NCBI RefSeq assembly: GCF_000801105.2
Contig: NC_079516.1
Coordinates: 51,133,265-51,197,264, forward strand
Length of the DNA stretch: 64,000 bases
Reading direction: 5' to 3'
DNA from: Raphanus sativus
Taxonomy: Eukaryota; Streptophyta; Magnoliopsida; Brassicales; Brassicaceae
In this document: piece by piece, positions 23,645 to 36,934 of the stretch
Numbering within the stretch: the stretch's first letter is position 1
Layout: each line of letters opens with the position of its first letter
Notes under the pieces: generated by a model
What the model was told of the DNA's origin: nothing
The model's input: the letters and a program-made list of their open reading frames with translations, nothing else
Database searches by the model: none
Position numbers and translations under genes: made by a program

Positions 23645-26600
23645 CATCTTAAATAAAATCTCTCATCTATGTTTTCACCTTTAAAAGAAAAAATTCTCAC
23701 TATTTGAAAGAATAATTTAATAATAAGGAAATTTGTTTTAGATTTTACAAAATTGTATACTAGAAATTAATGTAATAAATTTAAATTTATTTTGAGTAAG
23801 GAGTATTTTGAAAATATTTTCTATTAGTTTATGGTCATTACATGATATGTATATGAAAAGTAAATTAGAAGCATATATATATCTTATTAACAATAATTAA
23901 AAAATAACTAAAACCTCTGATTAGCTGGAAGTTTTGAATAAAAATGTTAAGAAAATCATTAGTTCTTAAATAAATATGAAAATATTTTTGAAAAATAAAA
24001 ATAAAAGATTAAGTATCACCATCAGGAACTAAAGCTCTCAGCCTCTCGTCATATCCTTTGTCAATAAATGACATGCAGCAATTAAATTATTTTCCTATAT
24101 GTGGTGACTACATTCTACATATTAGAATTTTTTTTGGGGGGTTAAAATGTGAAATTATGAACCATAAAATTATGAGAAAAGTATACCAAAACCTGTATAA
24201 TAATACAGAAAATTGATACTGACAAGTAAATATAAAGTTTCTAAAATAAAAGCTTAAAGCATGATTTTATATCGATTGGCCAAATGATTTCATTTTATTT
24301 GGCAATTTATGTATGTATCAGTTTTTACCTTTTATACTATTATTAATTTAACTCCAATCGATGAGGCATTGTATCATTTATCTAGTTCGATTTAATCCCT
24401 TGAAACAATAATTTTTTTTGGGATGTAGTGTGAAACTGAAATAGTTATGTGGCATTTGTATGTCGACAGTTAACACTAACAAAATATTGTAAAATCAAAT
24501 ACGTGAGAAAAATATATAGGTTGTTGAAAAACAAAATCAAGAAACTAAAATAAACTGACGTATGACATGCTAGCTGCTAGCAAAGTATTAGTGTGGCGGT
24601 TTAAATGATTTGCCATTTATGTGCTTTTAGATGACTGAAACGGTAAGGATGGTTGGTGAATGTAGAGGATAGAGTGAGCTTGATACTTTGAATCTGAATC
24701 AAGCCGTACTAAGTGTATTTATTTCTTCTTATTCCATATACGTTTCACCTAATTTATTGCCATTGTCCGTTTTCCTATTTTACCTCTGCTAAAAACAGTG
24801 AATTGAAATCATATTACACAATTGTATGTTCTAAAAATTATATTTATGCATGCAATGTATTAAACGCACTTTTATGACCAACTTATTAAACGGCACTAAA
24901 GATTATTTTCAGGGGGTTAATGATGCGGAGAGGATGAATCTTCTGATTTCCATCATGACCGTCTGAATTTGTGTGTGTAATCCAAGAGTTCTAAGCATTT
25001 GACTTTCTTATCTTGAAAATTTTGAGTTTGTGAGCACATTTGATGTCTAGGGATTATAGATCACGTAATCGTTAATTACTTCACGTCGTTTCACAATTTA
25101 TCCGACCTTTTTTCAAATGTATCCCTACGGTTACGATCGAGACAAACAAAAAAAAGAACCAGAAATATGAAGACGTAGCATTCATTCCCATTCGAATGTA
25201 TAGGTGCAGTGAATCTGATTTTGTGGACATATGAAATTCTTTCTCGCATGCTTTTTGTTCTGACGAAAGATAGACTCGACAAAGGAAGACTCGAAGACCA
25301 ATTGTCTTTTATCATTTTGTAATTATATAATTATTTTTGTTTCCTTTTCTCCCTTGAATTCGGTCAAATCTCCTTTAGTTCTGTACATTAGTCTCAAAAC
25401 TTCACGCACACTGTTTCCCTGGATAAAGTATCTCATGATTCCAATCCATCATATATATACTCGTACAGTACTTCGCACTGCTGTTCAGTGCAAACACACA
25501 CAAACATTAATTACAGACATGCTTAATTTTATTATGTTAAAAATCAATAAAAATAATCCCTCAAAATTGAAGTGTTTTCTTACTAATTAGCCCACTAACC
25601 GGAAAACTGAAATGCAGTGTGTGAATATTAAATGCCTTAATGATTTTTTTGAAATCAATCATCATTCTATAAGATACTTTCTTTGTCTAAAATAATACTA
25701 TTTGTATTTATTATCATTAGACCGTCGATAATGCTGACCCCCAACCTAATTTTATACTACTTTGTTTTTTTTTGATCAAACCTAATTTTACTACTATAAC
25801 TCAAATACTTTTAATAATCATTAGTTTATGGTTATGAATGGGAACTGCCGTTTCCATTTTAGCGGGGCGGTACTGAATTTCACACTTGCGTTACCAATCA
25901 ACTGCAACTAGTAAAATGTTGTGCGTTATTGAATTTTTAAAATAGAAAACAAAAGTACAAGTGTGGTATTTGATTTTGTGAAAGAAAACGTAATAACCGC
26001 ACAATACAGTGATTCCACTAGTTACACAGATGAAGGGCGGTTTTGCAAAATAGAAGTTTTAAATAATTTTTACTTTTTACGATAAAAAATAAAATAGATG
26101 GTAAAATACTATAACTCACGTTTTGTACTTAGATCATCTCCAATGTATTAAAGCATTTTTAGTTCAAAATAATGCAACATCAAAATAGAGTTAAATTTTA
26201 CTCTAATGTAGTATTCCATTTTTTATTCCAACAATATTATTTTTATTTTATTTTATTAATAATTATAGATAATACTTTATACTTATAAAATTTTATCAAT
26301 TTTCGAACTTCTAAATTTGGGCAATATTTCACTGACTTTAGCGAGGGATCCGGAAAAAAATTTCCAAATTATTAAATCACTTATTTTATTTTATATTATT
26401 TTATTTTAATTATATATGTTTTAAAAATATTTTATGCATTTTATGTAAAATTATTAAATAATCATTTGTGTAATATACTATTTTCTTTCTTGTTATTGTG
26501 TCATTTTTAAATAATAAAAAATAAAAAATATTAAAAATTCAAAGGACTATGTAATAATAAATAAATAAAACAATTTCAAAATAGAGTAATGAGTTAGATT

Positions 26601-27380
26601 ATTCCATAAATAAAGTAATCCTAGCCATTGTTCTATTTTAAAGTTGAAAATAGAATGGAATTAGAAAAGATTTTATTCCATTATGATGTTTGAAATTGAA
26701 AATAGAATAAGGTTTAAAATATCCTTAGTATACGACCATAAATACATACAAAACCACATGTAATCACATATAACATTTTGTAGTTACATGTTTGTGATAA
26801 AACAGAGGCATATAATTAATATCTTTTAACTTTTCTTTTGAAAATAGTTTAAAATATTTTGTGTGGCGTTTTGTAAATGTTATAAGTATGCATATGTATT
26901 AAATAATTAAAATATTTTAAATAATCATTAATTAATATAATTAAAAAAACTGTTTACTTTGTTCACCAACTATAGTTAAACAAAGACCTAAAACTATTAT
27001 GAGGCTATAACTAAATAAATTAATTTCAGATGTTTTAATATATTTTGTTAATATTATTTTCTATAAAATTTGTTTTATTTCTTTAAAATGCATTTTTTCA
27101 TAAAACCGTACTCTTTTTAATATCAAAACCACATTCATAGTTAAACCGTCTTGCATTTTGATTTCGCGCCATTTATGAGCTCATCAATTGAACCTTATGA
27201 CTCTCTCACTTGGTAGCCACAGTAACTACAAGTCAAGTATACCTTCTATATTTATTTTTCATTCCACAACTAGTAGCACAAAGTAGAATGATTTTTGACA
27301 AAAGAAACTGATACAACTATTATTTTGGTTTGATTCTTTATTTAGGGTCATGGATCCTGAAAGATATATCGAATGGATAC
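23645..27380. other. Long spacer, no gene seen
   Basis: No gene is recognised in about 3.7 kb. A possible degenerate MITE lies at about 26132-26710 (CATCTCCAATG at the left; several TATTCCA/GAATAGA blocks in both orientations). One micro-insertion is present (25743-25790). Confidence 0.45.
25743..25790 (-). mobile_element. Micro-insertion, tail TGATC-A(n)
   Basis: AACCTAATTTTA occurs at 25743-25754 and 25779-25790; after allowing a 2-bp indel the repeat extends through CTACT. The insert reads TGATCAAAAAAAAACAA on the minus strand, the same tail as at 6429-6442. Confidence 0.55.
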
Positions 27381-27381
27381 T

Positions 27382-27622
27382 ACTCTCCTCTGTTCCATTA
27401 TAAATGTCATGTGTTTACTTTTTTGTATATTAATAAAGAAAATGATTAAATTTTCTGTTTTACCTCTATTTAATATATTATTTTAAAAAAAAATTAATTA
27501 ATGAATTAAAATTAAGAATAAAAAACTTAGAAAGAATATTTTATATTTATCTTAAAAATATAAAACAACTTTTATAACAAAAAAATTAAAAATAGAATGA
27601 TATTTAATTTAAAACGGATGAA
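27382..27622. mobile_element. Degenerate Stowaway-like MITE
   Basis: About 240 bp with CTCTCCTCTGTTCCATTATA at the left and ACGGATGAAG at the right (inwards CTTCATCCGTTTTA), flanked by TA. It resembles the Stowaway terminus but is more diverged than the two good copies. Confidence 0.5.
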
Positions 27623-27900
27623 GTATTTGGCTTTTAAATGTTGTTGTCTAAAATTTTATACAGTTATTAAAAAGTATCTGAAAGTTTATTTGATATCGTT
27701 TTTGCACAGTTGAAATGGTCTATCAAAGCAATAGTATTTTATTATAAAAAATTATTTATCATTTTATCTTTCAAATTAATAAGGTAAACTAGCAGAGCTA
27801 AATTTGTATTATGGTTTAAATATTGCATTGACAATATAAATATTACATTTGAAAAAGAATAAGAAAAAACACAACGATACTTATTATGAAAAGAAATTAA

Positions 27901-28265
27901 GAGGGTGTATTCAACCGAGAGTTTCAGGTGATTTATATTAAAATAACAAATTTACTGTTATTCAAACATGAATTTTAAAAACTTATTTAAAATACACTGT
28001 TATTGAACTTGATATTTCATAAAATGCTCTAAAATTCACTGTTATTGAAAATATTTTAAGTTGTGGATTTTTAAAGTTTTGAAGTGATTTTAGGGTGTTT
28101 GGGTGGAGTTTCTTAGTTAAAAAAATTAAAACTCAAATTTCATTGTTTTAGGTGATATTCTAGAGTAGTTTAATAAAAATCACCTAAATTTTTGCAACTT
28201 ATTAAAATCATCTAAAACTCCGTTAAAAATCAAATCACATCAAATATTAAATTGGATACATCCCC
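27901..28265. mobile_element. Tourist-like (PIF/Harbinger) MITE
   Basis: 365 bp with terminal inverted repeats GAGGGTGTATTCAACC and, at the right end read inwards, GGGGATGTATCCAATT, flanked by TAA on both sides (27898-27900 and 28266-28268), the 3-bp target of PIF/Harbinger elements. The interior has repeats of TTCACTGTTATTGAA type and no ORF. Confidence 0.82.
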
Positions 28266-28268
28266 TAA

Positions 28269-29048
28269 AGCACTAATCGATTAAATACACCAAGTTGTGA
28301 AAACAAGAGAACGAGCATGGATTCTCAAAAAGAAATAAAATGTCTACAACAAGAAAGCAACAAAAAAAAATAAAGAAAGATTATGACTTTTTGACCATAT
28401 TAAAAGAATCTAATCCATTTTGGTCTGTCTGACATCAGAGGGCGATTATTCACAGTTTTCCAGTGTCTCTGTGGGTTCCACAGTAAACCAACTTAAAAAA
28501 GAATCATATGTTTCAATTTTTTTAAAATAAAGTTTAGTAGATAAACAAGGAGAAGCGGATAGATGATAAAGGTATTAACACAAATAAATTTAGATATAAT
28601 ATCAAAATGTAGTATTTAACCTCTCTCTATGGCTTCACCAATTTTGTTTAATTAGTTTTTCATTTTAAATATATCATGATATTGTATTTTTTCATACATC
28701 ATTTGGTAATTTAAAAATGACAATATTTTATTTCCCCACAGTGTGTTATAATATGATAACAAAAATGGGAATATACATTGAGTTACGAAAAAGATGAAAG
28801 TCATACATAAAAAATAGACGTGCACATTTGCTTGTATTCAATTTCAAAAATATTATTCTAAATCTAATAAACTACATTTCTACGAAATCATAGAAGAAAA
28901 GTCCGAGATCTATCACATGAGTACTTGCACAAAACTAAAAGCCCTTAATTTGCTCCTTACATACACACACATGTATAGACACACTAATACTATCTGTGTA
29001 ATGCATATATATCTGTACGGTCGGTGCGGACGTCGGCGACACCACTCA
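28269..29048. other. Spacer 3' of OSR1
   Basis: AT-rich, no gene recognised; the right end probably includes the OSR1 3' UTR. Confidence 0.45.
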
Positions 29049-29267
29049 TCAGGGATCAAGAGGTTCTACGTAGAGGCTAGGCTCGTTAGAAGGAGAAAGA
29101 GCCAAGAAAATAAGGAGAATCATGAGGAGGAGAGGGAGAAGTAGGAGAGTCGCTGGAGGTGGTGGAAGCGGCGGAAGAAACGGTGGAAGAATCAGAAGAA
29201 GCAGAGAGAGAAAGAGAAGAACTGCGACAGATCTCGCCGTGATCAAAGAGCTCCCGGTCAAACCCAT
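29049..29267 (-). CDS. OSR1: ORGAN SIZE RELATED 1-like small membrane protein
   Basis: A 72-residue protein beginning MGLTGSSLITARSVAVLLFL. It has two hydrophobic helices separated by LPPFLPPLPPPP, the OSR/ARGOS signature, and a short polar tail ending SPSNEPSLYVEPLDP. OSR1 in Arabidopsis (At2g41230, 88 aa as I recall) enlarges organs by promoting both proliferation and expansion and is localised to the ER. The frame continues upstream of the chosen Met for 11 codons (…NTDVTPKP) to a TGA, and those codons look conserved relative to the Arabidopsis N-terminus, so an upstream exon or a lost N-terminus is possible. A 12-bp duplication (29282-29293 and 29309-29320) sits in this upstream stretch. 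Confidence 0.82.
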   Translation of the reverse strand: MGLTGSSLITARSVAVLLFLSLLLLILPPFLPPLPPPPATLLLLPLLLMILLIFLALSPSNEPSLYVEPLDP

Positions 29268-30774
29268 TGGCTTGGGTGTAACATCAGTATTTATGTACCC
29301 TCATTTTCCATCAGTATTTAGTTATTTTGCTCAAAAAAAAAGAAGAAGACCCTTCTGCCTTTGTCTCTCTGTGGCTCTACTTCTATATATAGTGGGCAAT
29401 TGGGATGGTTGGAATATCATGTCCATATATGTTTATATTCGTGTCGGGTGTATCTTTTACACCGAGAGCCAGAAGGGTACATTTTCCATAATTACCACCA
29501 CTTACACATTATATTCCAAAAGTTTATGTTTTATTTATCGGTTTTTTAATATTCATGATTTGTTGACACAATATTTTCTACTACCTTTATGTTTCTAAGT
29601 AACTAGGTGTTTTTCCGTGTATAAATAAAAGATTTAAAATTTAAATTATACATATATATATATATTTAAAACAAAATTTTGCTAGTTTTTATATTATATT
29701 AATTTTACGATATTTAATTTTAAGTTCAAATTTAATTATATTTAAAAATTAAAATAAATTAGTAAGTTTTTATTAAAATTTATCTTTAATAATATATATT
29801 TAAATTTTTAATCTTAGAAAAGCTTTTTTATCTATTTTATTTTGTTAAAATATATTAAATAAAATTCTATAAAACTAAGAGAAAATTTACTAGGTATATA
29901 ACTATCAAAAAGGTAAAATAAACATTTTTAAAAAAATGTAGATATAAAAAGAATTAATGGTGTTGAGATTAGAAAATTATTTTGAAATTTTGAAGATTCT
30001 TTTTTGTAAAATTAGATAATTATAAACTAAATTGAATAACATTTTGAAAATTACAAATTTTATTATTTATATGTACTATTATAGTATTTATTGTTATATT
30101 AATGATGATCTATCAATTATTAATCATATTCTAAAAAATTACCAAAAATATAAATTAATAATAAATATCAATGTTCATGTTCATGTTACTATTAGTTTAA
30201 GTCATATTATCATTGTTAGTGTGCTTATGTTATCATTCATTTAAAAAATCATTGTTATGATGAAACATGACAAATCACTTTTAAATAATGTTTAGGGGTA
30301 TGTGATATATGAATTTAATTTATCTTTTCATATTTTTGAATGTATATGTCATATTTGAAAATATGTGGTGCTTAAATAAATGGTGTGCTAACAAAAAATA
30401 TTACAATATTTCATTTGTATGTTAGTGATGTGGCTAAAAATTGTACCTAATAAAAACCAGATGGTTTAAGACCACTGTAGTTAATCAATGATACTGGTGA
30501 AAAATAGTTTGCATTTTTTATAAGAGATTTTCAATTTAATTAATTTATTTGGCAAAACTTACTTGACTAATGTAATTTTTATAATTATTTATTATTTTCT
30601 TTAAACTTCTAGAAGAACAAAGCCAAACTAATATTTTACTGCAAGCAATGAGAAAAGGTAGATGCATGAACATCCCAAGCTTTAGATATTGTAGGTAATG
30701 TTGGCGGTGACCGGTGGCTGATATACTTTTTTGTACATTGTTTTGTAGTTCTCAAGGAGATTCTTTGTCTAAAT

Positions 30775-30811
30775 TCGCCTTCTTGTTTCAAAAAAAAAAA
30801 TCGCCTTCTTG
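30775..30811 (+). mobile_element. Micro-insertion, TTTC plus A(11)
   Basis: The perfect 11-bp repeat TCGCCTTCTTG (30775-30785 and 30801-30811) flanks the 15-bp insert TTTC followed by eleven A residues. Confidence 0.72.
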
Positions 30812-31421
30812 AGAAAATCACAAACCTTAAATAAAAACAATACATGATTATATACTGTATTTGAAACATATATCACACAAATGATATCGGACTTCACAAT
30901 TCTTATTTCTGCCAGCTACAATAATTAGTTATGTAGTAAAGTAGAAGAAATACTCAAATTATGTAGTGGGAACAATTGATGGGAAATAAATGAATAGACG
31001 AAATAAACAGTACAATGTAAATAGTTTATTGATATAATGTAAATATTATTGACAACAATATTTTGATTGACCAAAAAACTAGCCATTTTCATTTGTTTTG
31101 GGAGACATTTTGAGTGGTGATTTTAAAAAAAAATTAATTACTTATGTATGTCATTACATATATATATATATACTATCTTTTCTATACATAATATCATCGT
31201 ATATAATAATATAAAATTTCATATTATATATAATTAGGAATAATCATATATCGCTTGTGTTCTATCACATTAACTCAAACTTGATAGAACACATAGATAT
31301 GACCCTTTTTTAGTAAATGATATATGACGTTACACATTTTCCTTTGTAAAAGTCAGTATTTACAATACAAAATGAAAACGCCATGAGTACCAAACAACGA
31401 TGCGGTTAAACATGGGAAAAA

Positions 31422-31468
31422 TATCTATTATTTACCTTTTTTTTCTGTCACTTATCTATTATTTACCT
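31422..31468 (-). mobile_element. Micro-insertion, tail AGTGACAG-A(n)
   Basis: The perfect 16-bp repeat TATCTATTATTTACCT (31422-31437 and 31453-31468) flanks 15 bp reading AGTGACAGAAAAAAA on the minus strand. Confidence 0.73.
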
Positions 31469-32709
31469 ATTCAATACAAAATGAAGTTACATATGAAAAA
31501 TGGATTTTCGTATTTATAGCAAGTTTGGGTCATGCCTGTAAAAAGATTAAAAGTGGAGAATGCATTGCACCTAACTGCACTATTCTGTATGCTATCCCCT
31601 GTATTTTGCATTATTATTTGACCACTTGGTTATTTTAATCCTTTTCTATTTTAAGTAGTTTCATTTTTATTTGGCTAGCTCGTTTCCAACTTGGTAGGCT
31701 TTACAGCTTCGTTGATGCAGTCAGCATAGAAAAATAATAGATTCCCTTTTGCAGTTTTTGGTAACAAAAAACAATTAACTAATCTTAAGATACAAAAAAT
31801 CTTAGTATATAAAACATGGTTTTAAAAATTGTTAGTTAACATGTTCGCAATGTATATGAATAAAAAATAAAGATTATAACATGAGCAAAAATATAATACA
31901 ATTTTTTGTTTAGAATTAAATGAGATTTAAATAGAAATGTTATTATTACAAAATATATTTTTATAGTTTCCTTTATAGATTCTTTAGAAAAAAATACTAC
32001 ATAATCTTTTAAAATTATATTTTGTTTAGGGTATTATAAAACATTACTATTAAATATTAGTTCCAATTAATATTATATAATTATATATATTTAGTATTTT
32101 TACAATTCAAATCACTACTATTTTCACAATTCATTTTTAGTTACATATTATTTAGTATCATTTTTATCATCAAATTCTTTTTTTAAAAAAATATACCATC
32201 AAAATCTTTTTTACAGTTATCTTTTGGTTAGGACTTAGTAAATAAGATACAATTTTTTTGTTTAGGATTTTTAAAGAAGGAAAGTTACTAGTAAATTATT
32301 ATTAATAAAATAATGTAGATTGTTAAATGTTTCAATAATAACATGCCAGTGAAAATAATTTTCTTTTTCTAAAATCATTAATAAAAATATTTCTAAATAA
32401 TTATTTCCTTTTTGAAATCTTTGTTTTAAATCATGAACAAAGAGAAAGTAAAATCTTATTTAATATTAATTTTTTAAGATCAATATGATACTAAAAATAA
32501 TTTAATTGGCCAAAAATTGTTAAAATATTAGTAATATTGCAAAAAAAGAATTTTTAAAATAGCAACTATGAACTGGAAATAACTATTTGTTATTAATTTT
32601 ATTATTCTAAACCCTAGCAAAAGATAATTGTAAAAAATATGTAATACTAATTTTTAATTTCTACAATTTTAAGATAAACTTGTAAGTAATATTTTACTGT
32701 AGTTTTTTT

Positions 32710-32876
32710 AAAAACATAGACAAAATGTCCATTTTTTGAGAATAGGACCACATTTTTTTCTTCTTGTTTACTGAAGTAGATTTGAGTTTTTGAGTTACTT
32801 TTCATAATCCTTGTAAATGCTCATTCATTCTTTGATTAATCAATATAAAATTTAATTAAAAAAAACATAGACAAAA
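32710..32876 (+). mobile_element. Short processed insertion of unknown transcript 3' end
   Basis: The perfect 16-bp repeat AAAAACATAGACAAAA (32710-32725 and 32861-32876) flanks a 135-bp insert. The insert is T/A-rich, resembles a 3' UTR (TTTGATTAATCAATATAAAA near its end) and finishes in A residues. The source transcript is not recognised. Confidence 0.68.
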
Positions 32877-33271
32877 GAGTTTGTGTCGTATTTTAAACCT
32901 AACCAAAAGATAATCATAAAATATTATTTGACAATATATATTTAAAATAAAATTTGATAGTGAACATGATATTAAAATATATTTAACTAAAAACAAATTG
33001 CAAAAATAGTAGTGATACGAATGGTAAAAGAATTTTAACTATTTAATAGTAAATAAACATAATTATTTGATAGTATTTTATTTCTTTGGAAATTTTAAAC
33101 ATAAGATAATTGTAAGAACTTATATGATAGTAATTTCCCTTTTCTAAAATCATAAACCAAAAATATAATAGAGTATTTTATATTTTTGAACTTCTAAATA
33201 AAAAGATTTAGAAAATATAATAATTTTCAGTTATCCTAAAAAAATAAAAAAAAATATTGAATTGTTTAATA

Positions 33272-33496
33272 CTCCCTCCGTTTCATATTAAGTGTCGTTG
33301 TAGGAATTTTTTTCGTTGCAAAATAAGTGTCGTTTTAAGTTTTCAATGCAAAATTTATTATTTTATTATGCATTTTATTTTCTATTGGTTGAGATGTATG
33401 AGTAATGATGTTTTTGTATGGAAAATATGTAAAATTAATGATTTTTTAATCCGTGTGCCTAACTCTAAAATGACACTTATTAAGAAACAGAGGGAG
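33272..33496. mobile_element. Stowaway (Tc1/mariner) MITE, second copy
   Basis: 225 bp with CTCCCTCCGTTTCATATTAA at the left end, AACAGAGGGAG at the right end, and a TA duplication on both sides. It is clearly homologous along its full length to the element at 14792-15022. Confidence 0.9.
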
Positions 33497-33658
33497 TAGT
33501 AACTTTTATAAAAATTGATAACAAACATGATACTAAAAATATTTAATTAACAAAATTCAAAAGTTAAGATATTTTCTTGATTAGTCTTTATAATGGGTGT
33601 TCATACGAAAAATCAAACACATATTCAATATATATTTCCATGTTTGATCATAAAAATA

Positions 33659-33659
<1 letters not shown>

Positions 33660-33703
<44 letters not shown>
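33660..33703. repeat. TTA trinucleotide microsatellite
   Basis: About 14 uninterrupted TTA/TAT units. Confidence 0.9.
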
Positions 33704-35291
33704 CTTAAGTGATATTTTAATGTATTTAATCAAAAACGAATCATAATTAACTGTTATTAAGGAAAAAAATAAAAGAAGTAATGAATTAAGAAAATTATTT
33801 AACATCAGATAAGTTTAATAAAATTTATTTACTGTTACTAGAAAATGAGAAACAAATAATTTGAAAATAATAATAAAGCATATAGAAAAATTAAAAAAAA
33901 ATTAAAAAACAGACTAAAGATATTGCTTGATTCTCGGTTAGGCCAAAAATACCTTAATTCTAGTTTTGGATGGACGGCACATAATGGGCTTACTAAAAAA
34001 TATGGGCCCTAAATATTTGTTTTAACTGTTGTAAGTGATGCAAAAAAGGGAAAAGGAGACAAATTTCAAGATATCCACCGAGTGCAGGCTTGCAGCACTA
34101 TGTATCTCTATGCAAGTATTACTTGAAACATAATATTGACGTGAAGCTTTGGAGAGGATAGTTATCTCGGCGACGTTTGAGGTTGTTCATGCATTAGATT
34201 TACAAGGCTTAAGGTTTCCAAGCAAATGTGAAAAAGCAGTACGTAAGTTTTTTATTTTTACGTTAGTTACTAATGCTTTAAAACTCTTTAGAGATTTGAA
34301 CAAGCCAGAGAGATTGGTTTACGTCTTTAAACCAAATAACTTCACTTCCCTAGAGCCAAGCGTCACAGGCTGTGCTCTAGCAACGCCCTGTTCATCGTTC
34401 CTACTGTCATTTCGTACACGAAACGCATCCTCAGGATTCACAAGCTAATCAAAAGATGTTTGGGTTTTGACCGTAAGTTTCTTCGCTTCAACCTGTGAAG
34501 CAATCAACCAAAAACCTTTAATACAAAGGAAACGAGGTTATGTTACTTCTAACAGCCACCCCTATCAAATTAGTGGACATACATGATAATACATACCTCT
34601 AATAATATCGTTAATATACTTTATAGTGTACATTTCTATTTGAGTTACTAATATGTAGAAAATTAGAATAATGTTCTTGGAAAAAAATATTTTTCATTCC
34701 CTTAATCTCCAAACTTACATTCTTGTTAGATCCACAAACTCCATATTTCCATTATTTTTTGTCTCCTTGATCACCAGGGAACTTCCAAATTTCCATATTA
34801 AAAATAAAAACTTCTTATTCTTTACAAGTAACTCAATTTTCCCATCTTTGTGGAGGTTTATAAACTTCTGTAATCCTAGCTATTCTTTTCGATCACCTTC
34901 AATTCTCTTCACCGTGCAACTTTTTTAGCTCTCTTGAAAGATGGTTCGTTTCTTTTCTTAGAAAACCTATTGAGCAAAATATAAATGCCACTATATTCAA
35001 ATTCCATTGCAGTGTTTTTATTTTATTTAATGAGACAACTAAAGCTTTCGCTTGATGTATTGTTCGTAGTCGTCGAAAATTGTTTTTAAGTATCAGGGTT
35101 TTAACGAAGAAACCAGGCGGAAAGCACTTCGAAGTCTCTCTCATCGTACAGGTACACCAACACATCCCAGTAAACGGTCTTACACTACACCATTGGAATA
35201 CTTCGAATAAACTAGCTTAACTGAACCAAGTTAAACCATGTGTTATATAGAGATGTAGATACTTTTAGTTAGGTTTTAAATTGTGATTTGT

Positions 35292-35331
35292 GAACAATAC
35301 GTAGTGTTACAAAAAAAAAGAACAATACGTA
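35292..35331 (+). mobile_element. Micro-insertion, tail GTGTTAC-A(9)
   Basis: The perfect 12-bp repeat GAACAATACGTA (35292-35303 and 35320-35331) flanks a 16-bp insert of GTGTTAC followed by nine A. Nearly the same insert is found in the SIB2 3' UTR. Confidence 0.75.
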
Positions 35332-36417
35332 ATAATGTTTTTTCTTCTTCTTTGTTATAGGATACGAGTATGCAGATTTTAATTTAGACCTAGACGTACT
35401 TACGGTGACGGGACAAAACATGAATCGATGTAAAATCCTGAAGAAATTGAAGAAGATTTTTTACTTTATCGACATCCTTCAGACGTTGTGTGTTCCCCCT
35501 AATTAGTATGGGTTTAATGCATGTTCTGATGATATTCTAATAATACTTATCTCTTAATAGTGGTGTTTTTTTGTTATATTTTCGTTTTGTGCATTGGAGC
35601 TATACAGTCCAATCTATTGGGGTGGACCCGTCAGTTCATTTTTTTATTTTATCTTTTCTTAACAAAGGCTCCCAAGTTTTAACTAGTTTACGAGTAAAAA
35701 CGTAGGTTTATTCTTATCAATAAAGCATTTTTAATAGCTATTATTAGCTAACTATGATTAAAATCATAGTATAAATACGCAAATCCTAATTTTCAACGTA
35801 AAAATTAGTTATTTAACCACATGACACCATATTTGATTCATATATATTATTCGGTTTCTATATATTTTCTCTCTTAAATTATAGCAAATTGTAGTGATTT
35901 TTTATAAGAAATCCCAAATTTAAATCCATATTTATCAGATTCACAGTTTTTTAGATATATTAATGTAAAGAATAAATATCTGTGTTAAACATACACAATT
36001 TTGAATTTGAAATACAAAGAGAAAACAATTTCATTGTATCATTTGGCTACCAATATTTTGTTAATTTTAGTGATTTAACCAAAAGAGAAAACATTTCTTC
36101 GTTTATTACATATTCCAACGATTTTGCAAAAAGAGAAAGAGAGTCCTAATTAGGATTCTTCATTTATAATTTTTTTTCATTTAACATGTATATAATAAAA
36201 TGATCATTCGATTAGTTCTACACAAAAAACAAAAAGTATTTCATAACAATTTTATTGAAGAATAAATAAAATAAATTATTATATTTCTGCTGCATTTCAT
36301 TCATCTTATTATAATCCTATCTATTCTATTTATTTACTCTTGGAATGTATAGATGGACGTTATCCTTTCGCATGGTGGGCTTCAAGTCTAAGAGTTGGAC
36401 TTTATGACAATTATTTA

Positions 36418-36425
36418 ACACGTGG
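36418..36425 (+). promoter_or_regulatory. G-box/ABRE upstream of M17 gene
   Basis: ACACGTGG lies about 600 bp before the M17 start codon. ACGTG-core elements bind ABI5-type bZIP factors in seed-maturation promoters, which suits a seed-stored transcript. The motif is short and its function is inferred. Confidence 0.4.
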
Positions 36426-36920
36426 TCATGTACAGAGCATGGCATTTACACATGGAACGACATAAAAGAGTTTCAACATTCAACTACTGCCATGGGTTTT
36501 TGGCCAGAAGCAAGAGCGGGTATTTGATATATATGCAGTTTTGTAAAGTACAGTTAATTCGATTCTTGTCCTGTAGTTTTTACTCGGCTCTTTTGTAATC
36601 GGCTCGATTAACGATATTTTAATAGACAAGCGGACAGGCCTCTAATTAATATTTTGTTTTTCAAAATCAGATCTCTAATATTTTCTTTTCAAAATCACAT
36701 CTCTAATATTATCATAGATGAACTTGTAATACGATGATTACGTCTGCCGATCGATATCAAGTATTAAACGAAGGGAATCAATCAGAACGAATGTGCTTAT
36801 TGATTTCTCTATTCTTACACGAGGGTAAAATTTGTTTTCCCCATTAAATATGTCATTATCTTCCCTCAGTACTCACTCTACATAATTGACCGGTCTATTG
36901 TCGCCATCTTTTGCCGCCCA

Positions 36921-36934
36921 ACTATATATAAATA
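36921..36934 (+). promoter_or_regulatory. TATA box of the M17-like gene
   Basis: ACTATATATAAATA is a strong TATA element about 95 bp before the ATG at 37019, leaving a leader of about 60 nt. Confidence 0.65.

Larger units (their letters stand above)
29268..33271. other. Long AT-rich spacer without gene
   Basis: About 4 kb of very AT-rich DNA. Contains insertions at 30775-30811, 31422-31468 and 32710-32876. No coding region is recognised. In Arabidopsis bHLH100 (At2g41240) and At2g41250 lie beyond OSR1; neither is visible here. Confidence 0.45.

Noticed and set aside
29122..29598. 158-codon frame on the plus strand, Arg/Gly-rich at first
   Set aside because: It is the antisense of the OSR1 coding sequence running into AT-rich DNA.
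34149..34448. 99-codon open frame
   Set aside because: No recognisable domain and no splice context; probably chance or an unrecognised transposon fragment.
36650..36715. Repeated ATCTCTAATATT around a CTTTTCAAAAT motif, resembling a micro-insertion
   Set aside because: The motif occurs as a tandem triplet without a clear A-run, so ordinary tandem duplication explains it.
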